Source: Nocardia ninae NBRC 108245 (GTDB lineage: Bacteria; Actinomycetota; Actinomycetes; Mycobacteriales; Mycobacteriaceae). Taken from it: 64,000 bases of DNA. This document shows, one piece after another, positions 1-7,873 of this stretch. The stretch lies in assembly GCF_007990755.1 (NCBI RefSeq), contig NZ_BJXA01000028.1, forward strand, positions 1-64,000. The letters run 5' to 3'. The position numbers were made by a program, and so were the translations under genes. The notes beneath the pieces were generated by a model that searched no databases, was not told the origin of the DNA, and worked only from the letters and a program-made list of their open reading frames with translations. Every line of letters begins with the position of its first letter. Positions within the stretch are counted from its first letter, which is position 1.

Positions 1-2
1 CC

Positions 3-125
3 TCGGACGGCATGGCAATCGAGATGCGCGATGGCGACGACGAGGATCTGGAGCGCGCCGCGGCGAACCTGGGCATCAATTTGTCCAGGAACGAAGCGGC
101 GACAATCGAGGATCTACCGGGCTGA
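3..125 (+). CDS. C-terminal end of an unidentified protein (5' end outside window)
   Basis: Forward frame 3 is open from the window edge to a TGA at 123-125 and encodes about 40 acidic and Ala/Asn-rich residues ending in [13 protein letters not shown]-like sequence (visible end: [13 protein letters not shown]). The choice of frame rests on codon character and on the rho-independent-type hairpin that follows at 143-182. The piece is too short to assign a family, and its start lies outside the window. The downstream gene is convergent, so no operon partner is visible. Confidence 0.5.
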   Translation, partial: SDGMAIEMRDGDDEDLERAAANLGINLSRNEAATIEDLPG

Positions 126-142
126 CAGCCCGGTGGTGAACG

Positions 143-182
143 CCGGGATCGAGCCGCGATGTGTATCGCGACTCGATCCCGG
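143..182. terminator. Long hairpin between convergent genes, likely bidirectional terminator
   Basis: The 11-base arms at 143-153 and 172-182 are perfectly complementary. Inside them a second 6-base stem (155-160 with 165-170) closes a GTGT loop, giving an almost continuous 17-bp stem. It lies between the stop of the partial forward gene (125) and the stop of the reverse MFS gene (261). There is no clear T-tract, which is usual for high-G+C actinobacterial terminators. Confidence 0.7.
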
Positions 183-260
183 TCGCCGCACCCGCTGTGA
201 CATCCGCACGCGTGTCAGTGCGGTGAGTCGGAGTGCGAGAAACCAGAAAGTGTGCGGCTG

Positions 261-1796
261 TCAGACGTGCACCGTGGCGATCGCGTCGACCGCTTCCGGA
301 TTCTTCGGCTTGGTCCGCGGCAGGAAGAACGCCGGCACTAGCGTGAGGACGGTCAGCACCAGCGCCACGATGTAGGTGTGGCTGAATGCCGTTGCGGCCT
401 GGCTCAATCCGGTCTCCAGCACGCCCGGCGGCAGCTTGCTCGCGAACTCCGGGTTGGCGTTCGCCGCGATCGCCGGCTTGGCGAACTCCTCCTTGTTCAG
501 GAAGTTGGTCAGCACCACCGAGATCACCGCGGTGCCGATCGAGCCCGCGGTCTGGTTCACGATGTTCATCAAGGTCGAGCCGCGAGCTACCTGCTGATGG
601 CTGAGCGTCTGGATCGCCGCGGTCATGATCGGCATCATCGTGCAGCCCATACCCAGACCCATCACGAACAGCGCGCCGAGCATGATCGGGTATGAGGTAT
701 CCACGCCGAGCTTGGTGAAGAACACCGTGCTGAACGCGATCAGCGTGATGCCGACCAGCACGATCTTGCCCGGGCCGATCTTGTCGACCAGCCGCCCCGC
801 GACCGGCATGGTGATCATCGCGCCCAAACCCTGTGGGATCAGCAGCAAGCCGGCCATCAGCGCCGATTCGCCGCGGATCTGCTGCAGGTAGGTCGGCAGC
901 AGCAACGCCCCGCCGAAGAACGCGATCGCGAACAGCACCATGGTGAGCACCGCGAAGGTCAGCGCGCGGTTGCGGAACAGATGCAGATCGATCAGTGGAT
1001 GTTCGGTGCGCAGCGCGTGGAAGACGAACGCCACCATGAGAACCAAGCCGATGATCGCGGGCAGCAGCACCTTCGTCGCCAGCACCGTTCCCTCACCGGG
1101 AATGGACGAGACGCCGAACAGGAACAGCGCGAGGCCGGGCGAGGCCAGCAGCATGCCGAGGAAGTCGAACGACTCCGACGGCTCCGGCTTGTCCGCCGGG
1201 AACACCATCTGCGCCAAGACCAGCGAGATTATGCCGATCGGCACGTTGATCAGGAAGATCCACTGCCAGTGGAACTCGATCAGCCAGCCACCGAGGATCG
1301 GACCGCAGATCGGACCGAGCAGCATCGGCACACCGAGCACCGCCATCACCCGGCCGACGCGCTGCGGGCCCGCCGCGTGCGTCATGATCGTCATGCCGAG
1401 CGGCATCAGCATGCCGCCGCCGATGCCCTGGATCACCCGGAACGCGATGAGCGACTCGATGTTCCACGCGGTGGCGCACAACACCGAGCCGAGGACGAAG
1501 AACGTCAGCGCCGCCATGTAGAGGCGTTTCGTGCCGAACCGATCCGCCGCCCAGCCGGTCAGCGGAATGACGGTGGCCAGCGCCAATGTGTAGCCGGTGA
1601 TCGTCCACGCCGCGATGGCGTAGCTCGTCCCGAACTCGGCCTGGAAAGTGGGCAGCGCGATGTTGACGACGGTGATGTCGAGGATCGACATGATCGCGCC
1701 GAGCACGACCACGCCTGCCACCTTGAAGACCGCCGCGTCCAGTTTGTCGGCGGTCGGATCAGGCCCCGTCGCCTGAGTATCCGGAGGTTGAGTCAC
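261..1796 (-). CDS. MFS drug efflux transporter, DHA2 (EmrB/QacA) family, 14 TM
   Basis: This 511-residue multi-spanning membrane protein is typical in length for the 14-helix DHA2 proton-drug antiporters. Family signatures are visible: the helix-1 segment SILDITVVNIALP, the loop 2-3 motif around WAADRFGTKRLY, and the motif-C-like stretch LLGPICGPILGGW leading into the conserved WQWIFLINVPIG. It would export drugs or metabolites across the cytoplasmic membrane; the substrate cannot be read from sequence. It lies 27 bp downstream of the dapA-like gene on the same strand and is probably co-transcribed with it, under control of the divergent LysR regulator. The start at 1796 is the first ATG after the upstream gene. 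The short acidic tail after helix 14 is unremarkable. Confidence 0.9.
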   Translation of the reverse strand: MTQPPDTQATGPDPTADKLDAAVFKVAGVVVLGAIMSILDITVVNIALPTFQAEFGTSYAIAAWTITGYTLALATVIPLTGWAADRFGTKRLYMAALTFFVLGSVLCATAWNIESLIAFRVIQGIGGGMLMPLGMTIMTHAAGPQRVGRVMAVLGVPMLLGPICGPILGGWLIEFHWQWIFLINVPIGIISLVLAQMVFPADKPEPSESFDFLGMLLASPGLALFLFGVSSIPGEGTVLATKVLLPAIIGLVLMVAFVFHALRTEHPLIDLHLFRNRALTFAVLTMVLFAIAFFGGALLLPTYLQQIRGESALMAGLLLIPQGLGAMITMPVAGRLVDKIGPGKIVLVGITLIAFSTVFFTKLGVDTSYPIMLGALFVMGLGMGCTMMPIMTAAIQTLSHQQVARGSTLMNIVNQTAGSIGTAVISVVLTNFLNKEEFAKPAIAANANPEFASKLPPGVLETGLSQAATAFSHTYIVALVLTVLTLVPAFFLPRTKPKNPEAVDAIATVHV

Positions 1797-1823
1797 CGCT
1801 TCAGCGTTCCATCTCTTCGCCTC

Positions 1824-2729
1824 CTACACCAGCAATTTCTGAGTGGATTCGGCAGAACAAAATTCCAGCGCGGTGCGGGCGGCCGCTGTTGCCGCTGCAC
1901 TCGCGGGGAGCAGCGGCAGGCGGACCGCCGGGCTGGGGATGCGCCCTTCGGCGGCCAGGACCGCCTTGATGACGGCGGGGTTGGGTTCGGCGAAGAGGGC
2001 TGCGGACAATGCGGCGAGGCGGTGGCTGAGGGCGCGGGCCTCGTCCAGCGGTCCGTCGCGCCAGGCGGTCACCAGGGCGGCGAACGAGGCGGTGGCGAGG
2101 GTCGCGGAGGCGAGGATGCCGCCGGTCGCGCCGAGGGCGAGCAGCGGTGCGGCGTACAGATCGTCACCGGCGAGGACGGCGAAATCGGCTGGGCGCGTGC
2201 GCATCAGCTCGATGGTGGTGTCGTCGATGGCGCCGACGGCGTGTTTGACGCCGATGATGTTCGGCTCCGCGGCAAGCTCGCGCAAGGTATCGGCGCCCAG
2301 GGTGCGGCCGGTGCGGTACGGAATGTTGTAGACGACCAGCGGGACCGGGCTGGCGGCGGCGAGGGCGCGGAAGTGGGCGAGGACGCCGGCTTCGGAGGGG
2401 CGGGTGTAGTACGGGACGACGGTGAGCGCGGCGGTGATGTGCGCGCTGAGGCCGGCGAGGGCGTCGATCGAGTCGGCCGTGCAGTTGGATCCGGCGCCGA
2501 CGATCAAGGGGGCGTTGTGTTCTCCGCACACGCGGGCGCAGATCTCTACGACCAGTTGACGTTCGGCAGTGTTCAGGGTCGCGGTCTCCGCGGTGGTGCC
2601 GAGCGCGACCAAACCGGTCGCGCCGTCGGCGAGCGCCGAATGTGCCAGGCCCGCCAGTGCGTCGGCCGCTAGCGCGCCGTCCGCGGTGAACGGGGTGACC
2701 AGGGGGACGAAGAGGCCTGCGAGCGTCAT
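1824..2729 (-). CDS. dapA: DapA-family aldolase (4-hydroxy-tetrahydrodipicolinate synthase or related lyase)
   Basis: This 301-residue TIM-barrel class I aldolase has the usual DHDPS length. The Schiff-base lysine sits in NIIGVKHAVG, the catalytic tyrosine and arginine in VYNIPYRTG, and the twin threonines in ALGTTAETATL, so the whole DapA active-site set is present. DHDPS condenses pyruvate with aspartate semialdehyde for lysine and diaminopimelate synthesis; close relatives act on N-acetylneuraminate or sugar acids. There are no lysine genes around it: it sits between an efflux pump (27 bp downstream) and a divergent LysR gene 71 bp away. It may therefore be an accessory paralogue rather than the housekeeping enzyme. 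ATG 2729 starts at the canonical pyruvate-aldolase N-terminus (LFVPLVTPF). Confidence 0.85.
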   Translation of the reverse strand: MTLAGLFVPLVTPFTADGALAADALAGLAHSALADGATGLVALGTTAETATLNTAERQLVVEICARVCGEHNAPLIVGAGSNCTADSIDALAGLSAHITAALTVVPYYTRPSEAGVLAHFRALAAASPVPLVVYNIPYRTGRTLGADTLRELAAEPNIIGVKHAVGAIDDTTIELMRTRPADFAVLAGDDLYAAPLLALGATGGILASATLATASFAALVTAWRDGPLDEARALSHRLAALSAALFAEPNPAVIKAVLAAEGRIPSPAVRLPLLPASAAATAAARTALEFCSAESTQKLLV

Positions 2730-2763
2730 GCATTTCAGCGTGACCTCGTTGAACCTTCAGGTC

Positions 2764-2800
2764 CAGTTCACATTTCTACATTCGAGCATAAGGTGAACTG
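2764..2800. promoter_or_regulatory. Inverted repeat in dapA-like/LysR divergent promoter
   Basis: CAGTTCAC at 2764-2771 is exactly complementary to GTGAACTG at 2793-2800, with 21 bases between, and the second arm abuts the LysR start codon at 2801. LysR-type regulators usually bind dyads in the divergent promoter they share with their target, so this is a candidate site for autoregulation and control of the dapA-like/MFS operon. The spacing is wider than a single T-N11-A box, so it may be two half-sites. Binding is inferred. Confidence 0.4.
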
Positions 2801-3898
2801 ATGCTCGATATTCGGAAGTTGCGGCTGCTGCGCGAGCTGGCGCATCGCGAGACCATCGCGGCGGTCGCCGACGCGCTCGCCTACACACCCTCGGCCGTCT
2901 CCCAGCAGCTCAGCGCGCTCGAACGCGAAGCCGGTGTGCCGCTGTTGGAGCGGACCGGTCGGCGGGTGACGCTGACCCCGGCCGCGCGCACCCTCGTCGA
3001 GCACGCGGAGACGATCCTCGCGGTGCTCGAACAAGCCGCCGCCGACTTGGCCATCAGCCGCGCCGAACTCACCGGCACGTTGCGGATCGGCGCCTTCCCG
3101 ACCGCCGTCCGGACGATCCTGTCCCCCGCCCTCGTCGCGTTGAGCCGCGACCATCCCGGGCTGGAACTGATGGTGACCGAACTGGATCCGGCGACCGCGC
3201 CCGCCGCGTTGCGTGCCGAGACACTGGACGTCGCACTGGTGCAGGAATACGACTATGTGCCCGTCGAGCCGGATCCGGCGCTCGATACCGAGCCGCTGCT
3301 CGAGGAAACCATCTATCTGGCAGCGTTGTCCGATGCGTCGCTGGACGCGCACCGCGAAACCTCGTGGATCGCAGGCACTCCCGATACCTTGTGTCACACG
3401 ATGACCGTGCGAGCCTGTCAGGCAGCGGGATTCACGCCGCACGTGCGGCACCATGCCGATGATTTCGGCACGGTGCTCGCGCTCGTCGCGGCGGGACAGG
3501 GCGTGGCGCTGGTGCCGGAGCTCGGCGCGTTGACGTGCCCGGCGGAGGTCACGCTGACGCCGTTGGCGACGCGGCGGCGGACGCTGCTGGCGTATCGGCG
3601 TGGCACCGGGAATCATCCGGCTGTTCGGGCCGCCCGTTCGGCGCTGCGTGCTTCCGTGGCGCAAGGTAGTGCTGCCACACAGGGCAGTGCGACCGTGCAG
3701 AGCAGTGCGACTGCGCAGAGCAGTGCGGCCGTGCAGGGCAGTGCGGCCGTGCAGGGCAGTGCGGCCACACAAGGGGTTGCGGCCACGCAGGGCAATGCGA
3801 CTGCGCAGAGCAGCGCTGCCGCGCAGGGCAATGCGAGCGCGCAAAGCAGTGCGGCCGCGCAGGGCAATGCGGCTGGGCCAGCTCAGCGCAGCAGGTAG
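2801..3898 (+). CDS. LysR-family transcriptional regulator with a hexapeptide-repeat C-terminal tail
   Basis: Residues 1-60 form the winged helix-turn-helix (DIRKLRLLRELAHRETIAAV followed by AYTPSAVSQQLSALEREAG), then a linker helix and a periplasmic-binding-like effector domain to about residue 285 (LRIGAFPTAVRTI, VALVPELGAL). That is a complete LysR protein. The remaining ~75 residues are unusual: eleven tandem copies of a six-residue Ser-Ala-x-x-Gln-Gly/Ser unit (bases 3668-3865) and then a short basic end. The tail is absent from ordinary LysR proteins and looks disordered. The gene is divergent from the dapA-like/MFS operon, its probable target. Its last 16 bases overlap the end of the convergent EthD-type gene. 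Confidence 0.9.
   Translation: MLDIRKLRLLRELAHRETIAAVADALAYTPSAVSQQLSALEREAGVPLLERTGRRVTLTPAARTLVEHAETILAVLEQAAADLAISRAELTGTLRIGAFPTAVRTILSPALVALSRDHPGLELMVTELDPATAPAALRAETLDVALVQEYDYVPVEPDPALDTEPLLEETIYLAALSDASLDAHRETSWIAGTPDTLCHTMTVRACQAAGFTPHVRHHADDFGTVLALVAAGQGVALVPELGALTCPAEVTLTPLATRRRTLLAYRRGTGNHPAVRAARSALRASVAQGSAATQGSATVQSSATAQSSAAVQGSAAVQGSAATQGVAATQGNATAQSSAAAQGNASAQSSAAAQGNAAGPAQRSR
3668..3865 (+). repeat. 18-bp tandem repeat, 11 copies, coding for a hexapeptide tail
   Basis: Eleven consecutive 18-base units encode S-A-[AT]-[TVA]-Q-[GS] with V or N at position 1 in some copies; two neighbouring units (3722-3757) are identical at the DNA level. A partial twelfth copy (Asn-Ala-Ala-Gly) runs into the stop. 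The period is a multiple of three, so expansion or contraction would keep the LysR reading frame and change only tail length. Confidence 0.9.
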
Positions 3899-4545
3899 CG
3901 GCTGGTCGGCACGACATCGATGTCGCGGTCGGCGCCGAAAGTGGCCACGCTCTTCATCATTCGGCCGATGCGGCGCGTCAGTTCGGCGTTGTCACCGGCG
4001 CTGCCGTAGAACGCGTGCGGGTCGGTGAGTGCTTCGATGGGGAATAGTTCCTCGACTATTGCCGCGATATCCGGGGCGTCGTTGGTGACGCGATCGAGCA
4101 CGAGATTCTGCACGTAGCCGAAGGTCGCCTGGGTGGTGATGGCGACTTCGGTGTGCTTGTCGCGCCAGCGATGCAGCCATTCGGCGTGCGGGAGGGTGTC
4201 CGGTTGTCGGAGAAACGCGAGGTTGGCCAGGCCTGGCGTCCGTCGGCCGAGCGGGACCACGGGAGGCTCGATCGGACGTGCTTCCTCGACGTGCCAACCC
4301 GCGACCCGCTTCGCGACCTCAGCGAGAACTGTTGCGACGGCGTCCGTTTCGCGTGGTTCGGATATCCATGTGCTGACCACCGCGGCTACCGGCTCGTCGA
4401 AGGTTGTCAGCCGGAGCATGGCGTTCGCGACCTCGGCGTCGGCGATGTTCACCTGTAGCGCAGTGGTTCCGGCGGCGGCCAGTTGTGCGGTCAGTTCGTC
4501 GGCGAGCAGATCGCCTGCGTCCCAGAGTGCGAACATCACCTTCAT
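3883..4545 (-). CDS. EthD-domain-containing protein (dimeric alpha/beta-barrel)
   Basis: This 220-residue protein resembles EthD-family proteins: a beta-alpha-beta half with FLRQPDTLPHAEWLHRWRDKH (the family's R/K-xG-LS-xEEF-xxHW-type helix) and a C-terminal strand ending TSRYLLR. EthD-fold proteins are small ferredoxin-like enzymes or accessory proteins of oxidative degradation pathways; the substrate here is unknown. The frame stays open upstream to 5322, but that stretch is antisense to the clearly coding MFS gene, so ATG 4545 (MKVMFALWD) is chosen. Its 3' end overlaps the LysR gene by 16 bp in convergent orientation, and it is divergent from the MFS gene across a 178-bp spacer. Confidence 0.7.
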   Translation of the reverse strand: MKVMFALWDAGDLLADELTAQLAAAGTTALQVNIADAEVANAMLRLTTFDEPVAAVVSTWISEPRETDAVATVLAEVAKRVAGWHVEEARPIEPPVVPLGRRTPGLANLAFLRQPDTLPHAEWLHRWRDKHTEVAITTQATFGYVQNLVLDRVTNDAPDIAAIVEELFPIEALTDPHAFYGSAGDNAELTRRIGRMMKSVATFGADRDIDVVPTSRYLLR

Positions 4546-4723
4546 CGCGCGGCCACTTTCTGTAACAGGTTTCACTTCTGCGCAGGGTAGCCCAATCCCG
4601 GGGCGATCCGCCTGTTTGCGGGCGCTCAACGCTCTGACCTGGAGCAACGCCACCCGCACACGCGAGTGAATAGTCGCCTCTTCGCCGGGTAAACGGTCCG
4701 CATCGACCGAAGAGGGGTGTCCA

Positions 4724-6184
4724 GTGAAGACGATTTCGACCGACATTCCGGCGCGACTTGATCGTTTGCCGTGGTCGCGCTGGCATTGGATGGTGGTGAT
4801 CGGGCTCGGGTCCGTCTGGATCCTGGACGGCTTGGAAGTCACCGTCGTCGGCAGCGTGGCGAGCCGGTTGTCCGAGCCGGGGAGCGGCCTGAACATCACG
4901 GCCGCACAGGTTTCCGGCATCGCGGCGGCGATGTACGTCGCGGGCGCGGGCTGTGGCGCGCTGTTCTTCGGTTGGCTCACCGACAGATTCGGCCGCAAGA
5001 AGCTGTTCTTGATCACCCTTGCCGTGTATCTCATCGCGACAGCGCTTACCGCCGTGTCGTTTTCGGTGTGGTGGTTCATCCTGTTCCGCTTCCTCACCGG
5101 CTTCGGCATCGGCGGCGAATACGCGGCGATCAACTCCGCGATCGATGAGCTCATCCCGCGCAAATATCGCGGACGCATCGACATCGTGATCAACGGGACG
5201 TTCTGGCTCGGCGCCGTCGGCGGCTCACTACTGTCCGTGGTCGCGTTGAACACCAACCTGTTCCCGGCGAACATCGGCTGGCGCTTGACCTTTGCGCTGG
5301 GCGCAGTGTTCGGGCTGATCATTCTGGTGGTGCGCCGTCATGTGCCGGAGAGCCCCCGTTGGGAGTTCATCCATGAGCGTGAGGATGCGGCCGAGCGGAC
5401 CGTCGTCGATATCGAAAAGCAAGTGCGTGCCGACACCGGTCGCGAGCTGGAAGATGTGTCGGATCAGCGGATCGAGATCCATCAGCGGCGCACCATCAGC
5501 TTCCGCGAGATCGCCGCGGTGATGGTGCGGCACTATCCACGGCGCAGCGTGCTCGGTCTCGCGCTGTTCATCGGCCAGGCGTTCCTGTACAACGCCATCA
5601 CCTTCAATTACGCGCTCATCCTGTCGAAGTCGTTTCATGTGGCCGACGATCGGGTCGGCTACTACTTCGCCGTGATCTGCTTCGGCAATTTCCTCGGGCC
5701 GCTGCTGCTCGGCAGGCTGTTCGACACGATCGGGCGCAAGCCGATGATTGCGGGCTGCTACCTCGGCTCGGCGGTTCTATTGTTCGGCACTGCATGGCTT
5801 TTCCAGGCGGGCGTGTTGTCAGCGGTTACCCTGACCGCGTGCTGGACGGCGGTACTGTTCGTCGCGTCCTGCGGCGCCAGCGCGGCGTATCTGACGGTGA
5901 GCGAGATCTTTCCGATGGAGACGCGGGCCATGGCCATCGCGTTCTTCTACGCGATCGGCACCGTCGCGGGTGGGGTGGCCGGCCCGCTGGTGTTCTCCAA
6001 GCTGGCCGCCGAGGGGGATCCCGGCAAGACCGCGCTCGCCTTCGCCATCGGCGCCACCGCGATGTTCGCCGCCGGGTTGGTCGAGCTGGCTTACGGCGTA
6101 CGGGCCGAGGGCCGTTCCCTCGAGGACATCGCGAAACCCTTGAGCGCCACAGCCGCATCCGGCAGCTCGACCAAGGCTTCCTAA
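4724..6184 (+). CDS. MFS transporter, sugar-porter/aromatic-acid type, 12 TM
   Basis: This 486-residue transporter has the loop 2-3 signature GWLTDRFGRKKLF and its pseudo-repeat LGRLFDTIGRKPMI in the second half, plus the PESPRWEF motif after helix 6 that marks the sugar porter and AAHS/SHS families. It also has the large central cytoplasmic loop (about residues 205-265, charged and helical) that separates the two six-helix bundles. It probably imports an organic acid or sugar by proton symport; the substrate is unknown. The GTG start at 4724 is preceded by AGAGGGG. A strong palindrome straddles its stop codon, and a methyltransferase gene follows 50 bp later. Confidence 0.85.
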   Translation: MKTISTDIPARLDRLPWSRWHWMVVIGLGSVWILDGLEVTVVGSVASRLSEPGSGLNITAAQVSGIAAAMYVAGAGCGALFFGWLTDRFGRKKLFLITLAVYLIATALTAVSFSVWWFILFRFLTGFGIGGEYAAINSAIDELIPRKYRGRIDIVINGTFWLGAVGGSLLSVVALNTNLFPANIGWRLTFALGAVFGLIILVVRRHVPESPRWEFIHEREDAAERTVVDIEKQVRADTGRELEDVSDQRIEIHQRRTISFREIAAVMVRHYPRRSVLGLALFIGQAFLYNAITFNYALILSKSFHVADDRVGYYFAVICFGNFLGPLLLGRLFDTIGRKPMIAGCYLGSAVLLFGTAWLFQAGVLSAVTLTACWTAVLFVASCGASAAYLTVSEIFPMETRAMAIAFFYAIGTVAGGVAGPLVFSKLAAEGDPGKTALAFAIGATAMFAAGLVELAYGVRAEGRSLEDIAKPLSATAASGSSTKAS

Positions 6185-6205
6185 ATTGTCTCAGACAATT
6201 TAGGA
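6179..6205. promoter_or_regulatory. 27-bp palindrome with 13-bp perfect arms, operator-like
   Basis: Bases 6179-6191 and 6193-6205 are perfect reverse complements around a single central C (core TTGTCTCAGACAA). The element is A+T-rich compared with its surroundings and overlaps the MFS stop codon, 30 bp before the methyltransferase start. Such a nearly loopless dyad is better suited to a dimeric repressor (TetR or GntR type) than to a terminator. It may control the methyltransferase gene. No regulator gene lies next to it. Confidence 0.55.
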
Positions 6206-6234
6206 TCGAGCCCAGTTACCCAGAAGGGACGCCC

Positions 6235-6882
6235 ATGTCAGCCATGCCGCACGCACCGGCCCGGGCCTTCAACAGCCTCGTCACCTTCAGCTGGAATCGG
6301 CTTGCCCGGGTTTACAACACTCCCCTGGTGCAGCGAATCGCCTACCAGCCGCCGCAGGACGAGATCATCGACCAGCTGCGGCGGGCCGGGATCCGCCGGA
6401 TCGCCGATGTCGGCTGCGGCACCGGCATTCTCGCGTCGCGCATCCAGCGGGAGCTGGCGCCCGAAGTGGTATACGGCTGCGACGCCTCCGTCGGCATGCT
6501 CCGGCAGGCGAAAGCCTGCTCTCCCGAGGTGAAGTGGATCAATCGGCGGGCCGAGGACCTCGGACTGCCCGACGGGGCGGTCGATGCGGTCGTGTCTACG
6601 CACGCCTTCCACTTCTTCGATCATGCGGCAGCGCTCGCGGAGTTCCACCGGATCCTCTCGCCCGACGGGCTACTCGCGATCGTCCTCAACAACCCGCGCA
6701 GCCGCTTCGCTCGATTGTTGCAGCCGCAGCCGATCCAGAACGTCGCGTACTTCCCCTCGCCCGCGGAGATGCGGCGGCTGGTGGAAGACGCGGGCCTCCG
6801 GGTCATCGAGCAGCGCCCGGTACGCAGGCCCCTCCCGGACGCGCTGGTGCCGGATGTGCTTACCGTCGCCCGGCGGGTTTGA
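6235..6882 (+). CDS. Class I SAM-dependent methyltransferase
   Basis: This 215-residue Rossmann-fold methyltransferase has motif I at IADVGCGTGILA (about residues 56-67), the acidic end of strand 2 in YGCDASVGML, motif post-I in INRRAEDLGLPDGAVDAVVS, and RILSPDGLLAIVLNN as motif III. It belongs to the methyltransferase-11 group of small-molecule or lipid enzymes; the acceptor is unknown. ATG 6235 follows AGAAGGGAC and is preferred over the longer open frame from 5794, which is antisense-quality sequence inside the MFS gene. A palindromic operator-like element lies just upstream. Confidence 0.85.
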   Translation: MSAMPHAPARAFNSLVTFSWNRLARVYNTPLVQRIAYQPPQDEIIDQLRRAGIRRIADVGCGTGILASRIQRELAPEVVYGCDASVGMLRQAKACSPEVKWINRRAEDLGLPDGAVDAVVSTHAFHFFDHAAALAEFHRILSPDGLLAIVLNNPRSRFARLLQPQPIQNVAYFPSPAEMRRLVEDAGLRVIEQRPVRRPLPDALVPDVLTVARRV

Positions 6883-7103
6883 CCGGAGAATCGCTGTGCC
6901 ACAACCGAGCACGGCACCGCGCCGGCGGACTCGAACGGCCCGCCGGTACTGCTGCCCCCAAGTCACGACACATTTGCTGGACCTGGCACCAACTCGATAT
7001 GGCTCCCCGACGAGCTGTCGGTGCGCCGGGGTAATCTGATCGACCGGAACGCGCTGCCCCAGCCCCTGTCAGCCGACCGTTTCAGGTAAGGACATCGGTC
7101 GAG

Positions 7104-7871
7104 GTGGAGAGGGGCAGGTTGTTGGATCAGTCTGTTGATGTTCCGGAAGTCACGCCGGAGAATGCCGGCGTTCCAGCCGGGAGCCCGGCCGCGATGGTGG
7201 GCGACTCCGGCGTTATCGGGCCCGAAACAGTACGGCCGGTCGAGGAAGTCCTGGGCGCGGGCAGCGCACAGAATGCCGGGACGTTCCGTTTCTGGCTGGT
7301 TGACCAGCGTTGGGAATGGTCCGACGAGGTCGCGCTCATCCACGGCTACGAACCGGGGACGGTGCATCCGTCCACCGAACTGCTGCTGTCACACAAGCAC
7401 CCCGAGGACCGCGAACAGGTGGCGAACACCATCGCCCGCACCCTCGAAACCGGTGAACCGTTCTGCAGCAGACACCGCATCATCGACACCAAAGGCACCG
7501 TGCACCACGTCCTCGTTGTCGGCGACGACATGGTCGACGACGATGGCGATGTGATCGGCACCTCCGGCTACTACATCGACATCACCAACACCCTCGAAGA
7601 AGACCGCAGGCAGACCCTCAACGGCGCGCTACCCGAGCTGTACACCGCGCGAGCCGCGATCGAGCAGGCCAAAGGCGTCCTGATGCTCATCTACGGCATC
7701 ACCGCCGACCAGGCATTCCGGGTGCTCACCTGGCGCTCCCAGGAGACGGGCACCAAGCTGCGCACGCTGGCCACCCAGCTCGTCTCCGAGGTCAGCACGC
7801 TCGACGGGCAGATGGTCGAGCTGCGCACCCGCTTCGACCATCTGCTATTGACCGTGCACGAGCGGCTGTGA
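7104..7871 (+). CDS. PAS-ANTAR RNA-binding regulator
   Basis: A variable 60-residue N-terminus is followed by a PAS_3 fold (about residues 70-165: WLVDQRWEWSDEVALIHGY ... TSGYYIDITNTLEED) and a C-terminal ANTAR domain (about residues 178-235: RAAIEQAKGVLMLIYGI ... FRVLTWRSQETGTKLR). ANTAR domains bind dual hexaloop RNA hairpins to antitermine transcription; the PAS domain would sense redox state or a ligand. GTG 7104 gives 255 residues, but the GGAGAGGGG at 7105-7113 would better serve TTG 7119 or 7122, so the true start is probably 5-6 codons later. The gene is convergent with a GAF-ANTAR gene, the two stops being 2 bp apart. Confidence 0.85.
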   Translation: MERGRLLDQSVDVPEVTPENAGVPAGSPAAMVGDSGVIGPETVRPVEEVLGAGSAQNAGTFRFWLVDQRWEWSDEVALIHGYEPGTVHPSTELLLSHKHPEDREQVANTIARTLETGEPFCSRHRIIDTKGTVHHVLVVGDDMVDDDGDVIGTSGYYIDITNTLEEDRRQTLNGALPELYTARAAIEQAKGVLMLIYGITADQAFRVLTWRSQETGTKLRTLATQLVSEVSTLDGQMVELRTRFDHLLLTVHERL

Positions 7872-7873
7872 AC

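Noticed and set aside
981-2672. Long forward open frame (563 codons) antisense to the MFS and dapA-like genes
   Set aside because: Encodes Arg/Gly/His-rich low-complexity sequence without family motifs; the reverse strand has two motif-complete genes.
4546-5322. Upstream extension of the EthD-type reverse frame
   Set aside because: Antisense to the motif-complete MFS transporter gene and not similar to EthD proteins; ATG 4545 fits the family start.
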